From contig JADLFN010000017.1 of the NCBI GenBank assembly GCA_020845475.1, positions 21,714 to 85,713 of the forward strand: a DNA stretch of 64,000 nt. The letters are read 5' to 3'. The notes below the pieces were generated by a model. That model was given only the letters and a program-made list of their open reading frames with translations. It had not been told where the DNA came from and ran no database searches. Numbering within the stretch: the stretch's first letter is position 1; every line of letters begins with the position of its first letter. The position numbers and the translations under genes were made by a program. Positions 36,632 through 45,059 of the stretch are shown piece by piece. The stretch is from Planctomycetota bacterium (lineage in GTDB: Bacteria > Planctomycetota > UBA8742 > UBA2392).

Positions 36632-36740
36632 ACGCAAAACGCAAAAGAAATGCATCAACTCACGGATGTTTCATCTCTGTCACAAGTGGCCAACCTCCCG
36701 ATGCCACGACCGCGTTTTGCGTTTTGCGTTTTACGTCTTG
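36612..36740. repeat. Iterated-word hairpin (GCAAAAC word), right arm inside a gene
   Basis: The left arm CAACGCAAAACTCTAAACGC then AAAACGCAAAAG (36615-36647) overlaps the end of one gene. The right arm CGTTTTGCGTTTTGCG then TTTTACGTCTTGCGTTGG (36712-36746) lies within the coding start of the next gene. A similar single arm is present at 38379-38410. Confidence 0.65.
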
Positions 36741-38359
36741 CGTTGGTGGCCCTCTGCGCTGCGCCGCTTGGCGCACAGATGGGCCCGAGCGTTCCCTCGC
36801 CGGGCGTGATCAAGGGTGAGTTGCGCGATGCGCGCGGCTTCACACGCAGCTTTGAGCCTGACACCAAAGTCGTTGCGCTTGCGCTTCCATCAGATTCTCC
36901 GCCGTTCTGCGAGATCATCAGCGCCGCATGGCAGGACGCGTTCACGGAAGTGCTGGAGGGCCGCGATGCCCACGCCAAAATCGGCGGCCTGCAAAGCGGC
37001 GTGCAGGCCCGCGAGGGCGTCAAGGGTGACGTCACCGTTGATGGCCGCTTTGAACTGCGCGACGTACCGCTCAAGCGCCGGCTGGCGCTGGCCGCGCGCG
37101 TTCAGGGCATGTGGCGGCCCTTCGCCGAGGAAATCTGGCTGACCGAGGACAAGCCCCTGGCCGAACGCGTGATCGATTTCTACACGCTCGGCGCCGACGT
37201 GAAAAAGCTGCGCATCGCCGAGCACACCCTCGAAATCAAGGCCACCGTCAATGAGGGTCTGCGCTATCTGCCGATTACCGTGACTGAAACTCTGATCATT
37301 GAGAACGACGATCCGCAACGCGCGGCTATCCCCGCCGAGAGCATCAAGGGTGCGCCGTTTATTGAACTTGAATTGCTTGCCGCACCAACGCTGCCGGACA
37401 TGGCATTTCTGGCCAGCATGTACGGCACTGAGCTGTTGTTCTGCCAGGGCACGGCCGCACGCGAGCCGCGCGCCGTGCCGCTTGATGCGCGCGCCAACAA
37501 GCCATGGATGTTCGGCGGCGGGCAGATGCACGGCGAGAAAGCAACTTTCGGCGAAGGCCCGCAGATTGCGCTTGATGCCTGGCACCCGCTGAATCTCGAC
37601 GGAGCGCTCAGCTTCATGGGCGAGGGCGAGACGTTCTTCCGCCTCAAGCAGGACGCGCAGGACCGCAACATAGCCACGCTGGTGTTCAACCGGCCCGTGC
37701 CTCCGGGCGAAAACGGCCGGCCCGGCCGGCTGGTAATCAAGCTGCTGCACAAGTGCGGCGTGGTTTACAGCGACGCCGGCGCGAGCGTGAACTTGTTGCG
37801 AAGGCTGGGGCTTGAAGTGCATGACGTGCGCGTGGCAGCCACGCCGGGCGTGCAGGTGGCCGCCGTAGGCATGGGTGCGCACGCATCACTGCTGGGCGAA
37901 CCCGAAATCGGGCAGGACGGTCTGGCGCGTTACGCGCCGCTTGCGCACCAGGGCGCTTTGGTCAAATCCGACGATCGCTACGCGTTCATGCTGCGCCTTG
38001 ATCCTGAGTGGCAGCGCGTCATGTCCGAAATTGCCAGGCGTAACGCCCAGGCCGCGCCTGCGGGAAAGAAGCCGGCCGGTGAGAAGTCGATTAACATGTC
38101 CGGCATTTACGGCGTGCTGGCTGCTCTTTTTGGGCTGGGCTTTGCAATCACGCTGCTTTACACGTTCCGGGCGTCGCGCGAGGTACAGCGCATGCGCGTG
38201 AATGAAGTGCATGCAAGCAAACGCGAAATCGTTGAGGCCCTGGCCGAACTGGACCGCGACTACGAAGCGCGCAAGCTGCCCGCCTCCGCTTACCTGGATC
38301 AACGCAAGCGCCTGCTGGCCCGCGCCGTCGATCTGGAGACCCGCAAGGGCGGACGTTGA
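36701..38359 (+). CDS. Exported membrane-anchored protein of the ccm cluster
   Basis: About 552 residues. The N-terminus from MPRPRF is a signal peptide (FAFCVLRLALVALCAAPLGA) encoded by a repeat arm; an upstream ATG at 36650 is possible. The body has an Ig-like or carboxypeptidase-regulatory feel (VKGDVTVDGRFELRDVPL). Near the C-terminus there is a membrane helix (YGVLAALFGLGFAITLLY). A cytoplasmic tail follows with EALAELDRDYEARKLPAS and YLDQRKRLLARAVDLE, which matches the CcmI-like motif of the preceding small protein. It may be an accessory cytochrome c assembly factor. Confidence 0.6.
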   Translation: MPRPRFAFCVLRLALVALCAAPLGAQMGPSVPSPGVIKGELRDARGFTRSFEPDTKVVALALPSDSPPFCEIISAAWQDAFTEVLEGRDAHAKIGGLQSGVQAREGVKGDVTVDGRFELRDVPLKRRLALAARVQGMWRPFAEEIWLTEDKPLAERVIDFYTLGADVKKLRIAEHTLEIKATVNEGLRYLPITVTETLIIENDDPQRAAIPAESIKGAPFIELELLAAPTLPDMAFLASMYGTELLFCQGTAAREPRAVPLDARANKPWMFGGGQMHGEKATFGEGPQIALDAWHPLNLDGALSFMGEGETFFRLKQDAQDRNIATLVFNRPVPPGENGRPGRLVIKLLHKCGVVYSDAGASVNLLRRLGLEVHDVRVAATPGVQVAAVGMGAHASLLGEPEIGQDGLARYAPLAHQGALVKSDDRYAFMLRLDPEWQRVMSEIARRNAQAAPAGKKPAGEKSINMSGIYGVLAALFGLGFAITLLYTFRASREVQRMRVNEVHASKREIVEALAELDRDYEARKLPASAYLDQRKRLLARAVDLETRKGGR

Positions 38360-38429
38360 CCCAAAGGCAGGGCAACCGCGTTTTGCATTTTGCGTTTTGT
38401 GTTTCGCATTGTCTCACTAGGCTTGCGGC

Positions 38430-39062
38430 GTGGAACTCTCGATTGAATGCCGGAAGTTGTGCAAGGCCTACGGCTACGTGCCGGCCCTACGCGAACTGAA
38501 TTTCTCAGCGCGGACCGGCGAGCTCGTTGCGCTCATCGGCGACAACGGTGCGGGCAAGAGCACTCTGCTCAAGGTGCTGGCCACACTGCTTCGCCCCGAC
38601 TCCGGCGCCTGTTCCGTGATGGGCCACGATCTTGCCAGTGCCGCGCCTGCGGCGCGTGCCGCCATTGGTTATCTGGGGCATGAGTCGATGCTCGATCGCG
38701 TGCTTACTTTGCGCGAGAACCTGCGCATGTTTGCCGAGCTGTACGGCGCGCCAGTTTCATACGGAGAAGAACTGATCGAGCGCCTGGCCGCAAGACCCTA
38801 TGCTGACAACCCCGTAGGCGAACTCTCGCGCGGCCAGGAACAGGCCGCCGCCCTGGGCCGCTGCATGGTGCACCGGCCGGCCGTGCTGTTGCTTGACGAG
38901 CCATTCAACGCTCTCGACCCTGAGGCGCGCAAACGCCTGGCGGCTATCCTTAAAGAGGAAGCAGGGCGAGGAGCAACCGTGCTCTTCAGCACACACGATG
39001 TCCAGGGTGCGGAAAGCATCGCTTCGCGTGTCGTCAAGATGAGTGCCGGCAGGGTGATCTGA
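38430..39062 (+). CDS. ccmA: Heme exporter-type ABC ATPase CcmA
   Basis: A 210-residue ABC ATPase: Walker A GDNGAGKS, signature LSRGQEQ, Walker B VLLLDEPFNALD and H-loop FSTHD. Size and context fit CcmA, which drives release of heme-loaded CcmE. The start is GTG. The membrane partners CcmB and CcmC are not in the window, so the ccm set is split or incomplete here. Confidence 0.8.
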   Translation: MELSIECRKLCKAYGYVPALRELNFSARTGELVALIGDNGAGKSTLLKVLATLLRPDSGACSVMGHDLASAAPAARAAIGYLGHESMLDRVLTLRENLRMFAELYGAPVSYGEELIERLAARPYADNPVGELSRGQEQAAALGRCMVHRPAVLLLDEPFNALDPEARKRLAAILKEEAGRGATVLFSTHDVQGAESIASRVVKMSAGRVI

Positions 39063-39263
39063 GCCCTCGTTACTAGCCCGCCACAATCGGCTACCGCCCT
39101 TGCAACGAGCCCGCCCACGGCTTAGCATTACGGGACTGCGAAAATTCGCCCCAAGCCGCGCTGTCGCTTGCAGTTGTGGCAAGCAACCCCCGCGCGGCCC
39201 GGGGCCCGGCAACAGTGGCGCAGGGTTTGCATAACGACCCGTGCGGGAACCTCAGGAGGGGTG
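39063..39263. promoter_or_regulatory. Spacer upstream of the pseudopilin operon
   Basis: No gene is seen in these 201 bases. It contains GGCCCGGGGCC and a good AGGAGGGG Shine-Dalgarno sequence for the first pseudopilin. The operon promoter should lie here. Confidence 0.4.
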
Positions 39264-39806
39264 ATGGCGGCCTATTCATCTAATCGGCGCGGCTTTACGC
39301 TCATCGAATTGATGATCGTCGTTGGCATCATCGGCGTGCTGGTAGCCGTGCTGCTGGCGGTGCTGATGACCGCGCGCAAGAAGGCAAAAATAAACGAGGC
39401 GCGCAACTTTGTGGACACCGTGGTTCCAACGGCGATCACGAAGTGGCGTGACGACAAGGGCAAGGCCGGCGACAAATTCCCCCTGAGCGGCGCCAACAGC
39501 AACAACGATCTTTTTGAGGGCAACGCCCTGCTTTTCAATGCCCTGATCAGCGATCCGGGCCGTGCCGGCAAAGAGGCATACATTTCGACCGATGCCTACC
39601 ACGAAGGCACCGAACGCAACAAGAAAGTGTTCCTGGATCCCTGGGAAAATCCCTACCGCTATCGCAACTGGGCCAATGCGCCCAAAGGCGCCAAGTCGGG
39701 TGCGATCATCAAGTACAATGATGGCACCTACGACCTGGTCTCGTCAGGCCCAGACGGCATCTGGGACAACGAAGACGACATCATCAACGGCCGCGAGAGC
39801 AAATAG
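39264..39806 (+). CDS. Type II pseudopilin, GspG-like (1)
   Basis: A 180-residue protein with the prepilin motif RRGFTLIELMIVVGIIGVLV (cleavage after Gly, Glu at +5) and a C-terminal GPDGIWDNEDDI loop. The loop resembles the calcium-binding region of the major pseudopilin GspG. AGGAGGGG precedes the ATG. It is the first of five consecutive pseudopilin genes on one strand with short gaps, probably one operon that builds a short pseudopilus. No secretin or ATPase gene is nearby. Confidence 0.88.
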   Translation: MAAYSSNRRGFTLIELMIVVGIIGVLVAVLLAVLMTARKKAKINEARNFVDTVVPTAITKWRDDKGKAGDKFPLSGANSNNDLFEGNALLFNALISDPGRAGKEAYISTDAYHEGTERNKKVFLDPWENPYRYRNWANAPKGAKSGAIIKYNDGTYDLVSSGPDGIWDNEDDIINGRESK

Positions 39807-39813
39807 GGTAGCC

Positions 39814-40374
39814 ATGCGCACGACACTCAACAAAGGTTTCACCCTGATCGAACTGCTCATCGTCATCGGCATCATTGCCGTGCTGGTTGCGGTTCTGGCT
39901 GTGGCGCTGCTGCCCTGGCTTAACAAGTCCAAGCCGCGCGCGACCAAGACGCTGCTCAAGAACATCGGTGATGCGGTGGCCGGCGAGCGAGTGAGCTACA
40001 GCGAAACGCAGTTCAAGAAGGACGCAGGGCCGCTGGCGGGCTCGACGAGCACGGACGAAAAGAAGCGTTCCTCGCAGATCCTGGTGTTTTACCTGTGCCC
40101 GACCAAAGAAGTCTGGGAAAAGGCGCCCACCTACAAGAGCCGCTCGTATGACCCCAAGCTGCCGCCCGAGCAATACAAAGACATGCTCGACAGCACCTCG
40201 GAGAAGCTGCCGTTCTTCAAGGACGCCTGGGATCGCACGCTCTGGTACAAGATCGACAAGAGCGGGCGCTTCTATCTCTGGAGTGCCGGCGCCGACGGCC
40301 AGTGGGACAACGACGACGATCTCGTTTACGACAGCGCCAACAGCACCGTGAAAGAGTACGCGGAACTCAAGTAG
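39814..40374 (+). CDS. Type II pseudopilin, GspG-like (2)
   Basis: A 186-residue protein. Prepilin motif KGFTLIELLIVIGIIAVLVA follows a short basic leader; the C-terminal GADGQWDNDDDLVYD loop again looks like the GspG calcium site. Two GspG-like proteins in tandem are unusual, because one major subunit is the rule in type II systems. Confidence 0.88.
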   Translation: MRTTLNKGFTLIELLIVIGIIAVLVAVLAVALLPWLNKSKPRATKTLLKNIGDAVAGERVSYSETQFKKDAGPLAGSTSTDEKKRSSQILVFYLCPTKEVWEKAPTYKSRSYDPKLPPEQYKDMLDSTSEKLPFFKDAWDRTLWYKIDKSGRFYLWSAGADGQWDNDDDLVYDSANSTVKEYAELK

Positions 40375-40396
40375 CCGCATACGCGGAGGGCAGCAC

Positions 40397-41089
40397 ATGC
40401 ACAGAACCACACGAAGAATTCTTGGCTTCACGCTCGTTGAGCTGCTGGTCGTGATTGCGCTCATCAGCCTGCTGCTCTCGGTGATGGTGCCGGTGATGAT
40501 GACCTTCATGCGCGGTCGCGGCCTGCGCATGGCGGGCAACAGCATTCAGGGTTTCGTCTCGTTTGCGCGCACCGAAGCGCTGAACACACGACAGCCGCAC
40601 ATTCTGGTGTTCATGACCAAGCCCACGACGTTCAAGAACCAGGGCGAAACGCTCTCGATGAAGATGGGCCCGGGCATTGCGCTCTTCCGCATCAACAACG
40701 CGCCAGGCCCCAACGAAACTGCCCTGACATTCGTACGTGAATACAACCTCTCCGAGCAACTGGGCGACGACGTCGATTACGCGGCGGCCTGGAAGCGCAA
40801 GTATGAAACTTCAGCGCCCGTGGGGCTGGGCGAGATGGCGACGGGAGAAATCAATCGCTCCTTCTCCAAGGACTACAAGATTGTGATTCGCGTGGATGGC
40901 CGCTGTGAGGTCATCAACGACAAGCCCGGCTACATGCTGGACACCGCCGCAACCAAGGGGCCCAGCGACGCCGACGTCGTGCTGGAAGACCAGTCGCGCT
41001 TCATTTTCATTGATATCAACCCGGCCACCACGGGCGTACGGGCCTCGGACGTCATACTCAAGGACGATTCAAACTATCCCAAGCAGTAA
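40397..41089 (+). CDS. Type II pseudopilin, GspH-like
   Basis: A 230-residue protein with prepilin motif LGFTLVELLVVIALISLLLS. The GspH/FimT-like body includes NSIQGFVSFARTEALNTRQP, the typical helix of the minor pseudopilin. A GGAGGGCAGC Shine-Dalgarno sequence precedes the ATG. Confidence 0.85.
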   Translation: MHRTTRRILGFTLVELLVVIALISLLLSVMVPVMMTFMRGRGLRMAGNSIQGFVSFARTEALNTRQPHILVFMTKPTTFKNQGETLSMKMGPGIALFRINNAPGPNETALTFVREYNLSEQLGDDVDYAAAWKRKYETSAPVGLGEMATGEINRSFSKDYKIVIRVDGRCEVINDKPGYMLDTAATKGPSDADVVLEDQSRFIFIDINPATTGVRASDVILKDDSNYPKQ

Positions 41090-41114
41090 CCCAGGCGCGC
41101 CACGGAGTGCAGAC

Positions 41115-41894
41115 ATGCGCAGAACAAAGAAGGGCTTCACACTGACTGAAATCCTCATCGCCATGGCGATTTTTGCCCTGGGCGGCGTGTCGATTGTCGG
41201 ATTGTTCATCGCCAACATGCGCATGGCGCGCAACGCCATGGATGCCATGCGCGCGGCTGAAATCATGCGCAACGTGCGCGCGCTGATGACCGCATCGCTC
41301 TCGCGGCCGATTTCTTTCGGCGACGACAAAACGATGTACCGTTTCGACTATCCAGGCACCTCGCTCAAGTTCCGGCCCTCGCAACTGGCGGAGCGTGAAT
41401 CAGGCTCCACCACCGCGGGCATGTCGGTGGAGGCGCGCCGCGCGATGTTCGGCAACCTGGATGACAACGTGGTGTTCTTCACGCTGCCGCAGCGCAACTT
41501 TGACGCCACGCTCTGGGGTGCGAGCCAGTCGCGCGATGAAATGACCACGATGCTCCCCGATGAAGCGCTCTCGCGCACGGGCGACCGCAAGTTCTCAGGC
41601 ACGCCGCCCGAGGTTTTCCGCCTCGTGCCCGACACGCTGCGCTCTTCGGGTGTCAACACCCCCTTCGATGCCGACGACCGCGTGTTCTACAGCTTTGATT
41701 TCGCCGTTCGCCGCAGCGTTTCACGCAGCTCGACAGCCATCGACGCGGGCGGCCAGAAGGCGACCCTGGACGACCTGTACGTGGTTCACCTGCGCGTTTA
41801 CAAGGGCTTTGAATACGCCGCGGATTACGCAGGCGAAAGGCAGACCAACAAGCCTGTGTTCGAGTGGGACTTCCTGATTTCTGCGGCAAAGTAG
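41115..41894 (+). CDS. Type II pseudopilin, GspI/PilV-like
   Basis: A 259-residue protein: motif KKGFTLTEILIAMAIFALGG with Glu at +5, then IANMRMARNAMDAMRAAEIM. Position in the cluster and the AIFALGG form fit GspI/PilV. A CGGAGTG site lies upstream of the ATG at 41115. Confidence 0.82.
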   Translation: MRRTKKGFTLTEILIAMAIFALGGVSIVGLFIANMRMARNAMDAMRAAEIMRNVRALMTASLSRPISFGDDKTMYRFDYPGTSLKFRPSQLAERESGSTTAGMSVEARRAMFGNLDDNVVFFTLPQRNFDATLWGASQSRDEMTTMLPDEALSRTGDRKFSGTPPEVFRLVPDTLRSSGVNTPFDADDRVFYSFDFAVRRSVSRSSTAIDAGGQKATLDDLYVVHLRVYKGFEYAADYAGERQTNKPVFEWDFLISAAK

Positions 41895-41958
41895 GCCGGG
41901 TTCCGCGAGGGCCCAGGGCCCCGATTTTGAGTCAAGGCGCGCCAGTACTGGAGAGGTC

Positions 41959-43050
41959 ATGCTGAAACTTCACACCCATCGCACGCACGCACGCGGCTTC
42001 ACGCTGCTCGAACTGATGATCGCGATCGCGTTGATGCTGATCGTGATGTTGATGCTGCAAACCATGTTCAAGTCAGCCCAGGCGATGTACCTGGTGACAG
42101 CACGCCGCATTGAAACGTTCCAGAGCGGCCGCGTGGCCATGGATTACATCGAACAGGATTTGTTGCGCGCAGTTACCAACACAAGCGACGACAACATCCA
42201 GTTGCGCAGCCTTTCACTGGACGACCTGAAGGATCCCAAGATCCCGCACGAGCGCTTCTACTCGCAACTCACCAATTACGGTGAGGCAGAAGACGGCGAA
42301 ACCACCAAGATCAAGGAATTCCTCTCCTTCACAGGTACCTCAACGTGGTGGGACAATTCCAAGAAAGCCTACACCACCGGCGACGCCGTGATTGTGTACT
42401 ACCTGCGCACGCGCCCCGAGTCCGCCAAAGGCGACAAGCCCGATGGCGCCTATCTCGTGCGCCGTGTCATTCCCGTTCGCACGCTGGCCGAACTCGTGAA
42501 GTACGGCAAGCTCGGCTGGCCCTCCAAGGGCCCCAACGCCGCGCGCAACATCGCGCCGCACGACGACGAAATCGCCAGCTTTGTTTACTCCGTGCGCGTG
42601 TTTGTGGACGACAAAGCCGCCTTCGCCTGGGGCGTGCAGAAGGGCAACACTGTGTTCAACGTTCTTCCGGAATGCCGCGAAGACACCGCACCGCACCTGT
42701 GGAAGCCGCGTGAAACTGCCCGGCCGGCAGGCATGCCGCCCCAGGGCACAAAGAAGGGCGACATCACGCTGTTGCTGTCCAAGCCGACGGACTCAAAGTG
42801 CGTGCAGATGGGCAGCAGTTTTGCCTCGGGTGTGCGCAACCCCAAGCGCGAGTTCATTTCGACGCTGGGCGAGTATCCGTCTTTGGTTGTGGTCGAACTG
42901 ACGTTCATCGACAAGACCTTTACCCGCACCGATGAAATGGGCACGTTCCGCACGTTTACACGCGCAATTCACTGCCCCTACGCTCCGGCGCTGCGCTGGC
43001 TGGACCAGCGCGACGAGGAACTCGCGGCGCAGAACATCAAGAACAAGTAG
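41959..43050 (+). CDS. Type II pseudopilin, GspJ/PilW-like
   Basis: A 363-residue protein: motif RGFTLLELMIAIALMLIVML and then MEYIEQD-like AMDYIEQDLLRAVTN, a GspJ/PilW feature. It is the largest and last gene of the set and is followed by a terminator at 43070. It would form part of the pseudopilus tip with the GspI- and GspH-like proteins. Confidence 0.82.
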   Translation: MLKLHTHRTHARGFTLLELMIAIALMLIVMLMLQTMFKSAQAMYLVTARRIETFQSGRVAMDYIEQDLLRAVTNTSDDNIQLRSLSLDDLKDPKIPHERFYSQLTNYGEAEDGETTKIKEFLSFTGTSTWWDNSKKAYTTGDAVIVYYLRTRPESAKGDKPDGAYLVRRVIPVRTLAELVKYGKLGWPSKGPNAARNIAPHDDEIASFVYSVRVFVDDKAAFAWGVQKGNTVFNVLPECREDTAPHLWKPRETARPAGMPPQGTKKGDITLLLSKPTDSKCVQMGSSFASGVRNPKREFISTLGEYPSLVVVELTFIDKTFTRTDEMGTFRTFTRAIHCPYAPALRWLDQRDEELAAQNIKNK

Positions 43051-43069
43051 TGTTGCTATCAAGTACAAA

Positions 43070-43094
43070 GGGGCGGGCCCTCGGGCCCGTCCCC
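43070..43094 (+). terminator. Terminator of the pseudopilin operon
   Basis: GGGGCGGGCCC and GGGCCCGTCCCC form a stem of about 11 bp, followed by TTCTGTTTG. It lies between convergent genes. Confidence 0.7.
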
Positions 43095-43119
43095 TTCTGT
43101 TTGAACCATCTGTTTGAAG

Positions 43120-44526
43120 CTACTTCAACGCGGCTGCGAGCGTTTTCTTGCCCTCGGCCATGACCTTCTCGATTTCCTCGACGGTCTTGGGCGCGTCCTT
43201 GGTGAGCACCTCGGGTGTTCCGTCCGTCACCAGCACGTCGTCCTCGATGCGCACGCCAATGCCGAGGTACTTCCTGGGCACGTCGTCGCGCTCGGCCGAG
43301 ATATAGATGCCGGGCTCAACGGTCAGCACGTTGCCCTTTGCCAGCTTGCGCCACTGCTCGCCCTCGCGGTATTTGCCTACGTCGTGCACATCCATGCCCA
43401 GCCAGTGGCCGGTGTTGTGCATGTAGAACTCGCGATAGGTCTTGGGCGCCTTGTCGGTCTTGGGATCCTTCTTCTTGTTCTTGACGTCCTCGTCCCACTG
43501 CTTCTGCGTGGCGATAATTTCTTTGGGGTCGCCCTTCAACAGGCCCATCGCCACCATGCCTTCGGTGAGCACTTCGACGCTCTTCCAGTGCGGATCCTGC
43601 CATGGCACGCCGGGACGCGAAAGCTCAATGCTCGCCAGTTGGGCCTTGAGCACCCAGTCATAGACCTCGCGCTGTGCGGGCGTGAACTTGCCGTTGATGG
43701 GCCAGCAGCGCGTGATGTCGCAGGTGTACATGCCCACCTCGCAGCCGGCGTCCATGAGGATCAAATCGCCGTCTTTGCACGGCGCGTTGTTCTCGTGGTA
43801 GTGCAGGATGTTGGCGTTGTCGCCCGCGGCCACGATGCTGGGATAACCCAGGCGGTGGCTGCCGCCGCGCTTGGAAAAATACTCGAACTCGGCCTGCACT
43901 TCATATTCGTACATGCCCGGCCGCGTCATCATCATGGCGTGGCGGTGCGCGCCGGCGCCCAGCTTCGCGGCCTTGCGCAGGAAGTGCAGGTCGTCGTCGT
44001 TCTTGACCAGGCGCATTTCGTGGATGATTTCGCTCGGGTCGTGGATTTCAGTCGGCGCGTTGATGCCCAGGCGCTTCATGGCGCGCACCTTGTTGAGCCA
44101 GCCGGTCACACGGTCGTCGAAAGCCGCGTCGTCGCCGAAGTGCGCGTACATGCGCAGCTGGTTCTTGAGGTAATCGGGCACCATCTTCTCGATTTCATCG
44201 AGCGCATAGGCGGCATCGGCCTTGTAAACGCTGCGCGCCCCCTCGGGGCCGGCGCGGCGGCCATGCCAGATCTCCATGGACTTGTCGCGCGGCGGCACAA
44301 ACAGGATGAACTTGTGCTCGGGATGATCCTTGATAATCAGGCAAAGCGAGCCCGGCTCCTCAAAGCCGGTGAGGTAATAGAAATCGCTGTCCTGGCGGTA
44401 CTCGAAGTAAACATCGTTATTGCGCCGCGCCTCGGGGGCGGCGGGAAAAATCGCCACGCCGGGCTGCATGCGCTTCATGAATTCAGCGCGGCGGCGTTTG
44501 AAAATGTCGGCATTGAAATCGCTCAT
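43120..44526 (-). CDS. pepP: Xaa-Pro aminopeptidase (M24B, PepP)
   Basis: A 468-residue aminopeptidase P. N-terminal AMP_N domain (FKRRRAEFMKRM), then the pita-bread domain with all five metal ligands: LMDAGCEVGMYTCDITR (two Asp), HNTGHWLGMDVHD (His), LTVEPGIYI and GVRIEDDVLV (two Glu). It removes N-terminal residues before proline. The start at MSDFNADIF follows a GAGGTGG site; a longer reading frame upstream runs through the region before the tRNA gene and is not credible. Confidence 0.93.
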   Translation of the reverse strand: MSDFNADIFKRRRAEFMKRMQPGVAIFPAAPEARRNNDVYFEYRQDSDFYYLTGFEEPGSLCLIIKDHPEHKFILFVPPRDKSMEIWHGRRAGPEGARSVYKADAAYALDEIEKMVPDYLKNQLRMYAHFGDDAAFDDRVTGWLNKVRAMKRLGINAPTEIHDPSEIIHEMRLVKNDDDLHFLRKAAKLGAGAHRHAMMMTRPGMYEYEVQAEFEYFSKRGGSHRLGYPSIVAAGDNANILHYHENNAPCKDGDLILMDAGCEVGMYTCDITRCWPINGKFTPAQREVYDWVLKAQLASIELSRPGVPWQDPHWKSVEVLTEGMVAMGLLKGDPKEIIATQKQWDEDVKNKKKDPKTDKAPKTYREFYMHNTGHWLGMDVHDVGKYREGEQWRKLAKGNVLTVEPGIYISAERDDVPRKYLGIGVRIEDDVLVTDGTPEVLTKDAPKTVEEIEKVMAEGKKTLAAALK

Positions 44527-44658
44527 TGTCCACCTCTCATGTCCGATGTGCAGTCTAGCGAGCGCAGGCCGCAAAGGTAGAAGCCGCGCGCCCAGACGCG
44601 GCTTGGCTCCCCGCCGGCGCATTGACGGGCCGCAGCGATGCGCTAACCTTGCGCGCAC

Positions 44659-44735
44659 GCGCCCGTAGCTCAGTTGGATAGAGCGAGGGTTTCCGAAGCC
44701 CTAGGTCGCAGGTTCGACTCCTGCCGGGCGTACCA
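44659..44735 (+). tRNA. tRNA-Arg(CCG) with encoded CCA
   Basis: A 77-base cloverleaf: acceptor GCGCCCG/CGGGCGT, D-arm GCTC/GAGC, anticodon loop TTCCGAA (anticodon CCG), T-arm GCAGG-TTCGACT-CCTGC, discriminator A and encoded CCA. Confidence 0.95.
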
Positions 44736-44746
44736 CCTTCATACGC

Positions 44747-44780
44747 AAGTGCCAAGCGGCTTCCAAGCCACTTGGCACTT
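44747..44780 (+). terminator. Hairpin after tRNA-Arg(CCG)
   Basis: AAGTGCCAAG pairs perfectly with CTTGGCACTT, followed by TGTG. It probably terminates the tRNA transcript. The next 279 bases (44781-45059) contain no recognisable gene. GAATTGCACCG occurs twice there, and I found no integrase remnant. Confidence 0.6.
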
Positions 44781-45059
44781 TGTGCTTGGGCCGCAATAAA
44801 TCCGTTGTACTGGGAATTGCACCGAGAATTGCACCGGGGATCGCGCCTGTACTCAACCTGGCGGGCTTCGAATTTGTATCAGCTCAAATGATGCCGCCCC
44901 ATATCGATTCGTTTGCTTTACGGCCCCTCCACACGTGACCGCGGAACCCATCGGACGTGGCCACGGTCAAAGGCATGAGATCGCCACGGCAGCGCCTGCC
45001 ATTGCGTTTGGCGAGGTGACAGTGCCTTGTTTGCGCTGTAGATTGCTGGCGAGGGCACC

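Noticed and set aside
39264..43050. Complete type II secretion or type IV pilus locus
   Set aside because: Only pseudopilins are present; no secretin, ATPase, platform protein or prepilin peptidase is in the window.
44659..45059. Prophage or integrative element at tRNA-Arg(CCG)
   Set aside because: No integrase gene, no duplicated tRNA 3' end and no phage genes downstream; only a terminator hairpin and a short direct repeat are visible.
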